Below, piece by piece: positions 33,558-41,665 of a DNA stretch of 64,000 nt. Each line of letters starts with the position of its first letter. Positions within the stretch are counted from its first letter, which is position 1. Origin of the DNA: Hymenobacter perfusus (GTDB lineage Bacteria; Bacteroidota; Bacteroidia; Cytophagales; Hymenobacteraceae); assembly GCF_003944765.1 (NCBI RefSeq), contig NZ_RWIU01000001.1, positions 1,383,782 through 1,447,781 on the forward strand, given 5' to 3'. The notes under the pieces were generated by a model. It made no database searches, was not told where the DNA came from, and saw only the letters and a program-made list of their open reading frames with translations. A program made the translations under genes and the position numbers.

Positions 33558-33920
33558 CTATTCCCGTTCTTCCGTCGGCACGTCGTCATCCTCGGCCGCC
33601 GCTTTAGGACCTTTTTTCTTGGCCTCGGTGCTGGTACGGCGCATGAAATCCTCATCCGATTCTTCAGGCTCCTGAGCACCGTCTTCCAGCGGGAAATCTT
33701 CGTCCTCGTCCTTCTCGCCAAACTGTCCGTCGCGGTTCACCAGCTTTTTGTCGCGCACATGGCGGTTTAGAAACTGGTTGATGTCCTCAATGGAGTAGTT
33801 GGAGGTGATTTCGCCCAAGGGATTTACCTTGATTTCAAAGCCTTCCAGCTCTTTATGGACGCGGGCTTTTTTTTCAGGGTCAGCAGCTTTCTTCTTCGGG
33901 CTAACGGGTTTTTTGGCCAT
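33558..33920 (-). CDS. Small charged protein of unknown function
   Basis: 120 residues from the ATG at 33920. A Lys-rich start is followed by a conserved-looking core (GFEIKVNPLGEITSNYSIED then INQFLNRHVRDKKL) and a long acidic tail with EDEDEDF and DDDVPTEERE. The composition suggests a soluble protein with disordered ends. It lies after gltX with a terminator between. No family recognised. Confidence 0.7.
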   Translation of the reverse strand: MAKKPVSPKKKAADPEKKARVHKELEGFEIKVNPLGEITSNYSIEDINQFLNRHVRDKKLVNRDGQFGEKDEDEDFPLEDGAQEPEESDEDFMRRTSTEAKKKGPKAAAEDDDVPTEERE

Positions 33921-34040
33921 GATACAAACGGCTAGAGAGTCAGTAGGAAAGGGAGCCCAGCGGCCTCCTGCCTCTACGTACGCAAGCCTCCCACCGAAGG
34001 ATATGCCGCCCTCCTGCAGCTTGACGGCTCCCGTAAAACC

Positions 34041-34076
34041 ACAGTGCCCACCCGACGGGTGTCGGGTGGGCACTGT
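34041..34076 (-). terminator. Terminator of gltX
   Basis: ACAGTGCCCACCCGAC and GTCGGGTGGGCACTGT form a perfect 16-bp stem with a GGGT loop. On the minus strand it is followed by GGTTTTACGG. Confidence 0.8.
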
Positions 34077-34098
34077 GCATGCAACCAAGCGGCGTACG

Positions 34099-35640
34099 TT
34101 ACGCCGGTAGCGCGGCCACGGCGGCCTGAATCCGCTCGGCAGTTTCCTGCGGCCCCAGAATGCGCATGATGTGCATCAGGTCGGGGCCGGCGGCGTGGCC
34201 GGTTACGGCTACGCGCAAGGCTTGCAGTACCTGCCCGATTTTCAGGCCCTGGGCTTCCAGCACCTGCGTGAGCAAAGCTTTGATACCCTCGGCCGAAGTA
34301 TCGGCAGCGGCGGGCAGCTGGGCAGCAAACTCGGTCAAAGCCGCTGAAACCTGTGGGTTCCACTTCTTACTGATGACCTGCTCGTCGTAGCTGGCGGGGC
34401 GCTGGAAGAAGAGCTGCGCTTCCTTGGCCAGATCGGCCGGGAAGGTGGCGCGCTCTTTTACCAAAGCGGCAATCTGCTCGGCCTGGTCGGCGGGCACCGT
34501 AATGCCCTGCTGGTTCAGCTCCTCGGTGAGGTACTGGGCCAACTCGGCATCGGGCTTGGCGCGCAGGTATTGCTCGTTGTACCAGCGCACCTTGTTCTGG
34601 TCGAAGCGGGCTGGTGATTTGCTCACGCGCTCAATCGAGAAGTTCTCAATCAGCTCGTCCATCGTAAACAGCTCCTGCTGGGTGCCGGGGTTCCAGCCCA
34701 GGAAGGCCAGGAAGTTGATAAACGCTTCGGGCAGGTAGCCCGATTCGCGGTAGCCGCTGCTCACGGTGGGCTCGCCGGTTTCGGCATCTTTGCCGTGGAA
34801 TTCCAGCGGGAACACCGGGAAGCCCAGCTTATCACCGTCGCGTTTGCTCAGCTTGCCGGTGCCATCGGGCTTGAGCAGCAAAGGCAGGTGGGCAAACTGC
34901 GGCATGGTGCTTTCCCAGCCCAGGTAGCGGTACAGCAGCACGTGCAGCGGAGCCGAGGGCAGCCACTCTTCGCCCCGGATAACGTGGGTGATTTCCATCA
35001 AATGGTCATCCACGATGTTGGCCAAATGGTAAGTCGGCATACCGTCCGACTTCATCAGTACTTTGTCGTCGATGCTGCTGGAATGCACCACTACCCAGCC
35101 CCGGATGAGGTCATTAAAGCGGATTTCCTCCTTGCGCGGCACCTTCAGGCGGATAACGTAGGGCGTGCCATTTTCCAGCAGCTGCGTTACTTCCTCGGCC
35201 GGCAGGGTGAGGGAGTTGCGCATCTGGGCGCGGGTGATGCTGTTATACTGCGGGTTGGGCACTTTGGCGGCCGTGAGGCGGGCGCGCATGGCGTCCAGAT
35301 CCTCGGGCGTATCGAAGGCGTAGTAAGCGTGGCCGTCCCGAATCAACTGGTCGGCGTACTGGCGGTACATGGGCTTCCGCTCGCTCTGGCGGTAGGGGGC
35401 GTGGGGGCCGCCCTGCTCAATTCCCTCGTCAATTTCAATGCCGCACCAGCGCAGGGCGTCCATAATGTACTGCTCGGCGCCGGGCACGAAGCGGTTCTGG
35501 TCGGTGTCCTCAATGCGCAGCAGCATCTTGCCGCCCAGCTTGCGGGCCAGCAGGTAGTTATACAGCGCAGTGCGCACGCCGCCGATGTGCAGCGGCCCCG
35601 TAGGGCTGGGCGCAAAACGCACCCGTACTTCTCTTTCCAT
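34099..35640 (-). CDS. gltX: Glutamate--tRNA ligase
   Basis: Class I aminoacyl-tRNA synthetase that charges tRNA-Glu. The HIGH-type motif is in PSPTGPLHIGG (11-21) and the KMSKS-type motif is KLSKRDG (263-269). The anticodon-binding part follows to residue 513. Length is normal. It has an exact -7 box upstream and a terminator downstream, so it is probably transcribed alone. Confidence 0.97.
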   Translation of the reverse strand: MEREVRVRFAPSPTGPLHIGGVRTALYNYLLARKLGGKMLLRIEDTDQNRFVPGAEQYIMDALRWCGIEIDEGIEQGGPHAPYRQSERKPMYRQYADQLIRDGHAYYAFDTPEDLDAMRARLTAAKVPNPQYNSITRAQMRNSLTLPAEEVTQLLENGTPYVIRLKVPRKEEIRFNDLIRGWVVVHSSSIDDKVLMKSDGMPTYHLANIVDDHLMEITHVIRGEEWLPSAPLHVLLYRYLGWESTMPQFAHLPLLLKPDGTGKLSKRDGDKLGFPVFPLEFHGKDAETGEPTVSSGYRESGYLPEAFINFLAFLGWNPGTQQELFTMDELIENFSIERVSKSPARFDQNKVRWYNEQYLRAKPDAELAQYLTEELNQQGITVPADQAEQIAALVKERATFPADLAKEAQLFFQRPASYDEQVISKKWNPQVSAALTEFAAQLPAAADTSAEGIKALLTQVLEAQGLKIGQVLQALRVAVTGHAAGPDLMHIMRILGPQETAERIQAAVAALPA

Positions 35641-35684
35641 AAGTCAGTCAGTTCGCAACGCCTTCGGGGAAAGAAAGCGCGCCG

Positions 35685-35692
35685 CAAAGGTA
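35685..35692 (-). promoter_or_regulatory. -7 promoter box of gltX
   Basis: CAAAGGTA on the plus strand reads TACCTTTG on the minus strand, an exact match, 45 bases upstream of the gltX ATG. It touches the inverted repeat beginning at 35695. Confidence 0.7.
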
Positions 35693-35694
35693 CG

Positions 35695-35803
35695 AAAGGT
35701 GACTTAGTGAGGTGTTGATTTAGTGAGTTTGACGTTTCGATTGCGCGGCTTTGGCAGATGGAACGTCAAACTCACTGAATCACCACCTCACTAAGTCACC
35801 TTT
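35695..35803. repeat. Octamer-phased 42-bp inverted repeat
   Basis: The left arm (35695-35736) and right arm (35762-35803) are reverse complements with 2 mismatches of 42, around a 25-base loop. The left arm parses into octamers GGTGACTT, AGTGAGGT, GTTGATTT, AGTGAGTT, then TGACGTT. It ends on the first base of the stop codon of the pentapeptide gene and may terminate it. Confidence 0.85.
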
Positions 35804-36414
35804 CATTCCACCACCAGCCCGTACTTGCCCAGCAAACCGGGCAGACTCTGAAGGGCGAAACGGGCCTGTTTCAGCTCGTTCTGCTCGGGGTCGAGGGCGA
35901 CGCCCTGGGCCGTGCGAAAGTCGGCCCCGAGTAGGTGGGTCTGGCTGAAGATGGCCCCGCGCAACTGGCAATCCGCAAAAACGGCGTTGGTCAGGTCGGT
36001 GCGGGTGAAGTCGGTTTCCTGCAGAGAGCAGCCTGCAAAGCGGGTGTTGGGCATGGTTTTGCCCCAGAAAGACGCGTAATCCAGCTGACACTGGTCGAAA
36101 TGCACATCGAACAGCATATCCCGGCAGGAAGTGAATTGCAGCCCCAGCAGCTTGCAGCTCTCGAAGGCCACGTTCTGCAAACTGGTATTGGCCAGCGAGG
36201 CCCCGGCCAGGTTGCAGTTCTCAAACCGACACTCGCTGAACCGCCGGCCCGCCAGGTCCGCCTGACTTAAATCGAAGCCGATGAAGTGGAACTGCTCAAA
36301 CTCCTGCTGCCCCACCAAAGCAGGTGGCAGCACGCGGGTCAGCACGTTTTCGGCCGGAAAGTACGTGGGCTTCTCCAGGGCTTTGGCGGGCTTGCGGGTG
36401 GCCGGTCGGCGCAT
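35803..36414 (-). CDS. Pentapeptide-repeat protein
   Basis: 203 residues. Two blocks of A(D/N)LXX-type repeats are seen (DLSQADLAGRRFSECRFENC; NLAGASLANTSLQNVAFESC; then TDFTRTDLTNAVFADCQLRG). They would form a right-handed beta-helix. Such proteins range from gyrase protectors to scaffolds; nothing fixes the role here. It starts directly after the small membrane gene ends (36415). Confidence 0.88.
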   Translation of the reverse strand: MRRPATRKPAKALEKPTYFPAENVLTRVLPPALVGQQEFEQFHFIGFDLSQADLAGRRFSECRFENCNLAGASLANTSLQNVAFESCKLLGLQFTSCRDMLFDVHFDQCQLDYASFWGKTMPNTRFAGCSLQETDFTRTDLTNAVFADCQLRGAIFSQTHLLGADFRTAQGVALDPEQNELKQARFALQSLPGLLGKYGLVVE

Positions 36415-36609
36415 TTAGTTACGGTTTTTGAAGCTGAGCCAGAGGATTAGCCCCAGCGCGGTAATGCCGCCCTTAATGGCCCAGGCCACCGTCGGCCCCC
36501 AGTTGTAGATCCAGTCCAGCAGCGGAAACCGGAAGTTGGCGGGCAGCAGATAAGGAGCCAGAATAGCAAGCAGCCCGGCGAAAAACAGAAAAATACCCAG
36601 CTCGCGCAT
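36415..36609 (-). CDS. Small two-helix membrane protein
   Basis: 64 residues from the ATG at 36609. Two hydrophobic helices, GIFLFFAGLLAILAPYLL and KGGITALGLILWLSF, enclose a short Trp/Tyr-containing loop. It resembles small DUF2905-type proteins only in layout. It abuts the pentapeptide gene (its stop lies immediately before that gene's ATG), so the two are probably translated together. Confidence 0.7.
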   Translation of the reverse strand: MRELGIFLFFAGLLAILAPYLLPANFRFPLLDWIYNWGPTVAWAIKGGITALGLILWLSFKNRN

Positions 36610-36610
36610 A

Positions 36611-36806
36611 GAGGTGAAGTGGTGAAATTGTGAAGTGGTGAGTTTGATGTTCAGAGAACCTGACGGCACAATCTGCGCAATTCGCACGTGCGGCGCAACC
36701 TGAACGTCAAACTCACCATTTCACCCGTTCCGAAGAATCTGCTGGTACAATCCGCACGCGCGGCGCAAACTGAACGTCAAATTCACCACTTCACAAATTC
36801 ACTGTT
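36611..36806. repeat. Octamer-phased repeat with a 42-bp direct repeat
   Basis: The left part (36611-36653) has GGTGA words spaced by eight (AGTGGTGA, AATTGTGA, AGTGGTGA). It pairs with CTGAACGTCAAATTCACC and the following bases (36770-36806). A 42-bp direct repeat at 36683-36724 and 36753-36794 (starting CGCACG) differs at 4 positions, and each copy carries a possible right arm. Confidence 0.8.
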
Positions 36807-37188
36807 ACTGCACCGCAATGCAGGAAATTTCTACCTGTACGTCTTTTGGCAGGCGGCTTACCTCTACGGTTTCGCGGGCGGGGGCGTAGTCGGCATCAAA
36901 GTAGCTGCCGTAGATTTCGTTAATCAGGCCGAAGTTGCCCAGGTCTTTCACGAAGATGCTGCACTTCACTACGTGGCGCAGGGTGAGGCCCACGGTTTCC
37001 AGTACGGCCTGCAGATTACGCATTACCTGGTGGGTTTCCTGGGCTACGTCGCCGCCACCGACCAGCTGGCCATTGGCATCCAGCGGAATCTGGCCCGATA
37101 CGTACACGGTGCCGCCAGCCTGAATGGCTTGGCTATACGGGCCAATGGGAGCGGGAGCCTGAGGCGAAAAAACAACGGTATGAGCCAT
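36805..37188 (-). CDS. RidA-family imine deaminase
   Basis: 127 residues from the ATG at 37188. RidA enzymes hydrolyse reactive enamines or imines made by PLP enzymes. The family signatures are PQAPAPIGPYSQAI, VYVSGQIPLD and the end PARETVEVSRLPKDVQVEI with the catalytic arginine. Length is standard for the YjgF/RidA fold. Its stop lies at the edge of the octamer repeat. Confidence 0.94.
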   Translation of the reverse strand: MAHTVVFSPQAPAPIGPYSQAIQAGGTVYVSGQIPLDANGQLVGGGDVAQETHQVMRNLQAVLETVGLTLRHVVKCSIFVKDLGNFGLINEIYGSYFDADYAPARETVEVSRLPKDVQVEISCIAVQ

Positions 37189-37263
37189 AAATAAGGGCGG
37201 GTAAGGATGGAGGAAGAAGGAGTGCAAAGTACGCGGAAACCGGCACAGATACGGGACAAAAAA

Positions 37264-37296
37264 CAGCCGCCACCCCGAATTTCGGAGTGGCGGCTG
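37264..37296 (-). terminator. Terminator of glmS
   Basis: CAGCCGCCAC-C-CCGAA pairs with TTCGG-A-GTGGCGGCTG. On the minus strand the hairpin is followed by GTTTTTTGT. Confidence 0.85.
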
Positions 37297-37320
37297 GTAC
37301 TGTTCTGTTAGCGGGCCGGG

Positions 37321-39156
37321 TTATTCTACCGTTACCGATTTAGCCAAGTTGCGGGGCTGGTCCACGTTGCAGCCGCGCAGCACGGCAATGTGGTAGCTCA
37401 GCAGCTGCAGCGGCACCACTGATACCAGCGGCATCAGCACGTCGCTAGTGGCGGGAACTTCGATGGTGAATTCGGCCATGGCCGGAATCACGTCGTCGCC
37501 TTCTGTTACCACGGCAATGATGCGGCCTTTGCGGGCCTTCACTTCCTGAATGTTGCTCACCACTTTCTCGTACGAGCTGTCCTTGGTGGCAATAACTACC
37601 ACGGGCATGTTCTCATCGATGAGGGCAATGGGGCCGTGCTTCATTTCGGCGGCGGGGTAACCCTCTGCGTGGATATAGCTGATTTCCTTCAGCTTTAGCG
37701 CGCCTTCCAGGGCCACGGGGAAGTTGTAGCCCCGACCCAGGTACAGGAAGTTCGGCACGTCCTTGAACGTCTCGGCAATCTTCTCGATCTGGTCGTTGAG
37801 TAGCAGGGCCTTCTCCACTTTCGTGGGAATCGTGCTCAGCTCCACCATCAACTCGCGCAGGCGGGTGTCGGAAAGGGTACCGCGCTTGTGGCCCACAATC
37901 ATGGCCAGCAGCGTGAGCACGGTTACCTGGGCCGTGAAGGCTTTGGTCGAAGCCACCCCGATTTCAGGGCCGGCGTGGGTGTAGGCACCGGCATCGGTGG
38001 CGCGGGCAATGCTGCTGCCTACTACATTGCAGATACCGAAGATGGTGGCACCGCGGCTCTTGGCCAGCTCAATGGCGGCCAACGTGTCAGCCGTTTCGCC
38101 CGATTGCGAAATGGCAATTACGATGTCGCGCTCCGTGATGACGGGGTTGCGGTAGCGGAACTCCGAGGCATATTCCACTTCCACTGGAATGCGGGCTAGG
38201 TCTTCCAGCAGGTATTCGGCCACGAGGCCAGCGTGCCAGCTGGTGCCGCAGGCCACAATCAGGATGCGGTCGGCATTCACGAACTTCCGCTCGTACGCGC
38301 GCACGCCACCCATGTTCAGGTGGCCCGCTTCTAGCTCCAGACGGCCGCGCATGGAGTCGAGAATAGAGCGGGGCTGCTCGAAAATCTCCTTCAGCATGAA
38401 GTGCTCGTAACCGCCTTTTTCAATGCGGTCCAGCTCCAGTTCCAGCTTCTGGATGTAGGGCGTCTGCACCACGTCTTCACGGGAGCGGATTTCCATCTTA
38501 CCATCCCGAATAACGGCCAACTCGTAGTCGTTCACATACACCACTTCATTGGTGTACTCGATGATGGGCGTGGCATCGGAAGCCAGGAAGAACTCGCCTT
38601 CACCGATGCCAATAACCAGCGGGGAGCCTTTACGGGCGGCAATCAGTTGGCCGGGGTTGTCCTTGCTGAGCACCACAATAGCGTAGGCGCCTACCACTTC
38701 GTGCAGGGCCAGGCGTACGGCTTCCTCCAGCGTGCAGCTGTTCTGCTTCTGGATCTCCTCAATCAGATTCACAAAAACCTCCGTGTCCGTATCGGAGTGG
38801 AATACGTGTCCCTGCTGCTGCAAGTGCTGCTTTAGTGCGGCATAGTTCTCAATAATGCCGTTGTGAATGATGGCAATGCGCTCCGAAGTAGAGTAGTGCG
38901 GGTGGGCATTCACGTCGTTCGGCTCGCCGTGCGTGGCCCAGCGGGTGTGGCCCATGCCAATGTGGGCGTGCGTATCCTGTTCGCCGATGAAGGCTTCGAG
39001 GTCGGCTACTTTGCCTTTTTTCTTGTAAACGGTAAGCTGACCGTTGAGCAGGGCAACCCCGGCCGAGTCATAGCCCCGGTATTCCAGGCGACGCAGGCCT
39101 TTGATGATGATGGGGCAAGCCTCACGGTGCCCAATGTAAGCGACAATTCCGCACAT
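37321..39156 (-). CDS. glmS: Glutamine--fructose-6-phosphate aminotransferase (isomerizing)
   Basis: Makes glucosamine 6-phosphate for peptidoglycan and LPS. ATG 39156 places the catalytic cysteine at position 2 (MCGIVAYIGHREACP), as required after Met removal. The N-terminal glutaminase domain (1-~225; GHTRWATHGEPNDVNAHPH) is followed by two SIS sugar-isomerase domains (CGTSWHAGLVAEY; SQSGETADTLAAIE; YLGRGYNFPVALEGALKLKE). 611 residues, normal. No glmS ribozyme is expected or seen. Confidence 0.97.
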   Translation of the reverse strand: MCGIVAYIGHREACPIIIKGLRRLEYRGYDSAGVALLNGQLTVYKKKGKVADLEAFIGEQDTHAHIGMGHTRWATHGEPNDVNAHPHYSTSERIAIIHNGIIENYAALKQHLQQQGHVFHSDTDTEVFVNLIEEIQKQNSCTLEEAVRLALHEVVGAYAIVVLSKDNPGQLIAARKGSPLVIGIGEGEFFLASDATPIIEYTNEVVYVNDYELAVIRDGKMEIRSREDVVQTPYIQKLELELDRIEKGGYEHFMLKEIFEQPRSILDSMRGRLELEAGHLNMGGVRAYERKFVNADRILIVACGTSWHAGLVAEYLLEDLARIPVEVEYASEFRYRNPVITERDIVIAISQSGETADTLAAIELAKSRGATIFGICNVVGSSIARATDAGAYTHAGPEIGVASTKAFTAQVTVLTLLAMIVGHKRGTLSDTRLRELMVELSTIPTKVEKALLLNDQIEKIAETFKDVPNFLYLGRGYNFPVALEGALKLKEISYIHAEGYPAAEMKHGPIALIDENMPVVVIATKDSSYEKVVSNIQEVKARKGRIIAVVTEGDDVIPAMAEFTIEVPATSDVLMPLVSVVPLQLLSYHIAVLRGCNVDQPRNLAKSVTVE

Positions 39157-39201
39157 ATGGTAAGTTGATTGGGACAGAGCAGATGCTCCCGAAAATGAAA
39201 G

Positions 39202-39237
39202 CAAAAACGGGCGGCAACGGCAAAAGCCGTGCCGCCC
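39202..39237 (-). terminator. Terminator of the DUF4270 gene
   Basis: On the minus strand GGGCGGCACGGC-TTTT-GCCGTTGCCGCCC is followed by GTTTTTGC, a clear stem with a small bulge and T-tract. Confidence 0.82.
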
Positions 39238-39270
39238 TTGCTGGCAAGCGAACCTGACAGCTCCCGCCGC

Positions 39271-40749
39271 TTAACGCAGCTTTGAGTAGTATACGCGCAG
39301 CTTGATGTTGTTGGCATCCAGCTGTGCCCGGCTAAGCCCAAGACTTAGGTTGGCACGGAGTACCGGCGACAGAATCAGGCCACTGGGCAGTTCCCCATCC
39401 AGCCGGTTTTGCAGGTATGCCTGCAGGTATTCGGTGATAGAAACGGAGTAGTATTGTACGGGGTCCTGGCCGGCCGGAATGGATGCCACTACCGGGAAGT
39501 CAGTACGGGTAGGCGTCAGACGCGCGCCATTTCTATCCAGACCTTCCTGTTGCACCATCCGTTCCGCAACGGTGGCCCCCACAGTGCGGGTCAGCACCTG
39601 ATTGGCACTGTTCACCTCGTACAGATACAAGCCATTCGGGTAGGAGAACAGCCCATTGCTGAACTGCTTCACCGGGATGAGCAACTCGGCCCGGTTAATG
39701 GCAAGCTCAGCATTGTTCCGCAGGTTATCCAGTCCCTGGAACTCAATGCGGGTAGCCAAACCGGTTCCCTCTTGAGCATACGTGAAGCCGTTGGTTGCGC
39801 TGGGGGGCAGGGTGGATTGGGGAGTGGTAAGTCCCGCAAGGGCTGTACCACTCAAATCCGTATTCACCTGCGTGAAGTATTTGCCGGGAACCGTGGAAAG
39901 GCCATGGGCCAATAGTAACCGGTACTGCCGGGTACGTACTTTCCCAGTAGCAGAAGTGCCTGTATAATAAAATCTTACGTTGGCACTTGTGTTGCTGGTG
40001 AAGCCGGCAATACTACCCAGATGCCCGGCGGAAGGCTGCAAGGCCAATCCTTTCCATACGGCGTCCAGTTTGCTCTGGGAAGGTGTTCCATCCTTAAGCG
40101 CCGTAAATACGGAGTTAGCCAGAGTAGACGTAGCCGGATACTTCTGCATACGGATGCGCACTACGCGGTCAGGTACTAGCGTGGTGGTTACCGTTGTAGT
40201 TGTATCACCGCTGTTACCGGATGCAACACGTTGCTTAACCAACCGGTTGCGGTTAAGCGGCGCTTCAAAATTTGTCAGCAGACTGGTGCCCGTTGCAACC
40301 GTTGAGGCCGAGTTGTACACTGCCCGCTCATCCAGCGGCTGCTGCAAATCTTTCAGATCGAGCCGTAAGGGTTGAGCCGCTGAGCCATATATCTGATCAA
40401 AGGGCAGACTGATGACGGCAGAATCCAGCCGGAGAGCCGTAAACGTGGAAGGCACCGTATCACTGCTTATGACCAGCAGGTTCAGGAAGCCACTGGCCTC
40501 CGTAGTACCGACGAAGGAGTCGCGTACCCGACCTACCAGAATGTGGTCAGCTTTCACTGTTTCTACGGGCTGCTGCCGCACGGTGGAAGCCGTCACCGGC
40601 AGATCGAGGTAGCTAGCGGTAATAGGAGAGGTGCCGGGAAGCTCGAGGCCCAGGTCACTGGCTTTTTCGCAGCCAGTGGCAAGTCCGAGCAGGGAAACGG
40701 CAAAAAGGGAAACCGAAGCGAGTCGGCTGGCGCTAGTTGGCCAATTCAT
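39271..40749 (-). CDS. DUF4270 lipoprotein
   Basis: 492-residue lipoprotein (signal ending LATGC). The start of the mature part (EKASDLGLELPGTSPITA), the segment HILVGRVRDSFVGTTEASGF and the end NNIKLRVYYSKLR fit the DUF4270 family found in Bacteroidota. Many members are coded next to glycogen synthase, as here. It probably sits at the outer membrane; function unknown. Its start overlaps the end of the synthase gene by 17 bases, so the pair is translationally coupled. Confidence 0.87.
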   Translation of the reverse strand: MNWPTSASRLASVSLFAVSLLGLATGCEKASDLGLELPGTSPITASYLDLPVTASTVRQQPVETVKADHILVGRVRDSFVGTTEASGFLNLLVISSDTVPSTFTALRLDSAVISLPFDQIYGSAAQPLRLDLKDLQQPLDERAVYNSASTVATGTSLLTNFEAPLNRNRLVKQRVASGNSGDTTTTVTTTLVPDRVVRIRMQKYPATSTLANSVFTALKDGTPSQSKLDAVWKGLALQPSAGHLGSIAGFTSNTSANVRFYYTGTSATGKVRTRQYRLLLAHGLSTVPGKYFTQVNTDLSGTALAGLTTPQSTLPPSATNGFTYAQEGTGLATRIEFQGLDNLRNNAELAINRAELLIPVKQFSNGLFSYPNGLYLYEVNSANQVLTRTVGATVAERMVQQEGLDRNGARLTPTRTDFPVVASIPAGQDPVQYYSVSITEYLQAYLQNRLDGELPSGLILSPVLRANLSLGLSRAQLDANNIKLRVYYSKLR

Positions 40750-41545
40750 TATAGAGTGCGTAGTAAGAAGTCAGCAGATTGTCGTCGGCGCCTACCTGCT
40801 CAATTTGTTTATTGGTTGAATACTCCGCGAACAGAGTCTTCAGGTTTTCGCTGAAATCCTCGTCAGATTTCACCACTGTATCGGCATATTCCATCCCTAC
40901 TTTGATGAAGCCGCCAAAGTCGGCAGTTTTCAGCGAAGCCAGCATCTCATCCTCAATGTCCAGCATCTTGGCTTTCTCCACGATGTCGCCCTCAAATTTG
41001 AAGTCGAACTCGTTGTTGTAGATGGTGAACACCGATTTGGCATCCTTGAAAATCGGGTCCTTTTTGTAGGTCGTTTTCAGGTACATCGGAATGAGACCGG
41101 TCATCCAGTCGTTGCAATGTACGATATCCGGCGACCAGCCCAGTTTCTTTACTGTTTCCAGTACCCCTTTGCAAAAGAAGATAGCCCTCTCGTCGTTGTC
41201 AGAGTGGAATTTATCGTTCTTATCCACCAGCACCGACTTGCGATGGAAGTAATCTTCGTTATCGATGAAGTAAACTTGCAACTTCGCATTCGGAATGGAA
41301 GCCACCTTAATAATGAGAGGCTTCTCATCTTCGCCCACCGCAATATTAATTCCCGACAGACGCACTACTTCATGCAGGCGGTTTTTACGCTCATTAATAA
41401 TGCCGAATCGGGGTACAAAAATGCGGATTTCCATCCCCATTTCCTGCATTCCCTGCGGCAGGCGCCGCAAAAACTCCGCTACCTTGGTGGTCTGCAAAAA
41501 CGGGTTGATTTCCGTGGCAGCGTAGAGTATTCTCAACTTGGACAT
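40733..41545 (-). CDS. Glycogen/starch synthase N-terminal domain protein (half length)
   Basis: 270 residues resembling only the first Rossmann-like domain of GT5 glycogen synthases (LRILYAATEINPF; DIVHCNDWMTGLIPMYLKT; SVFTIYNNEF). The C-terminal GT1 domain is missing and the ADP-glucose loop KxGGL is replaced by TTKVAEF. It ends with an intact reading frame overlapping the next gene, so it is not a fresh truncation. Catalysis is doubtful; a regulatory or structural role is possible. Confidence 0.85.
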   Translation of the reverse strand: MSKLRILYAATEINPFLQTTKVAEFLRRLPQGMQEMGMEIRIFVPRFGIINERKNRLHEVVRLSGINIAVGEDEKPLIIKVASIPNAKLQVYFIDNEDYFHRKSVLVDKNDKFHSDNDERAIFFCKGVLETVKKLGWSPDIVHCNDWMTGLIPMYLKTTYKKDPIFKDAKSVFTIYNNEFDFKFEGDIVEKAKMLDIEDEMLASLKTADFGGFIKVGMEYADTVVKSDEDFSENLKTLFAEYSTNKQIEQVGADDNLLTSYYALYNELAN

Positions 41546-41592
41546 ATAGAGTCAGTTGGGGTGATTGGGAAAGGGCAACACTTTGGGATGCA

Positions 41593-41600
41593 CAAAATTA
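41593..41600 (-). promoter_or_regulatory. -7 box of the synthase-DUF4270 operon
   Basis: CAAAATTA reads TAATTTTG on the minus strand, an exact TAnnTTTG match 47 bases upstream of the start. CAACTTTG at 41621-41628 may serve panC on the other strand. Confidence 0.6.
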
Positions 41601-41665
41601 AGCATTTTTGAGGGAAATTTCAACTTTGCCCGGTTGGCCTCTGGCCGAAGGGCGCTTTTTACTCT

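Noticed and set aside
37197..37320. glmS ribozyme or other riboswitch near glmS
   Set aside because: glmS ribozymes lie in the 5' leader and have a defined core; the 3' structure here is a simple terminator, and the short 5' region shows no such fold.
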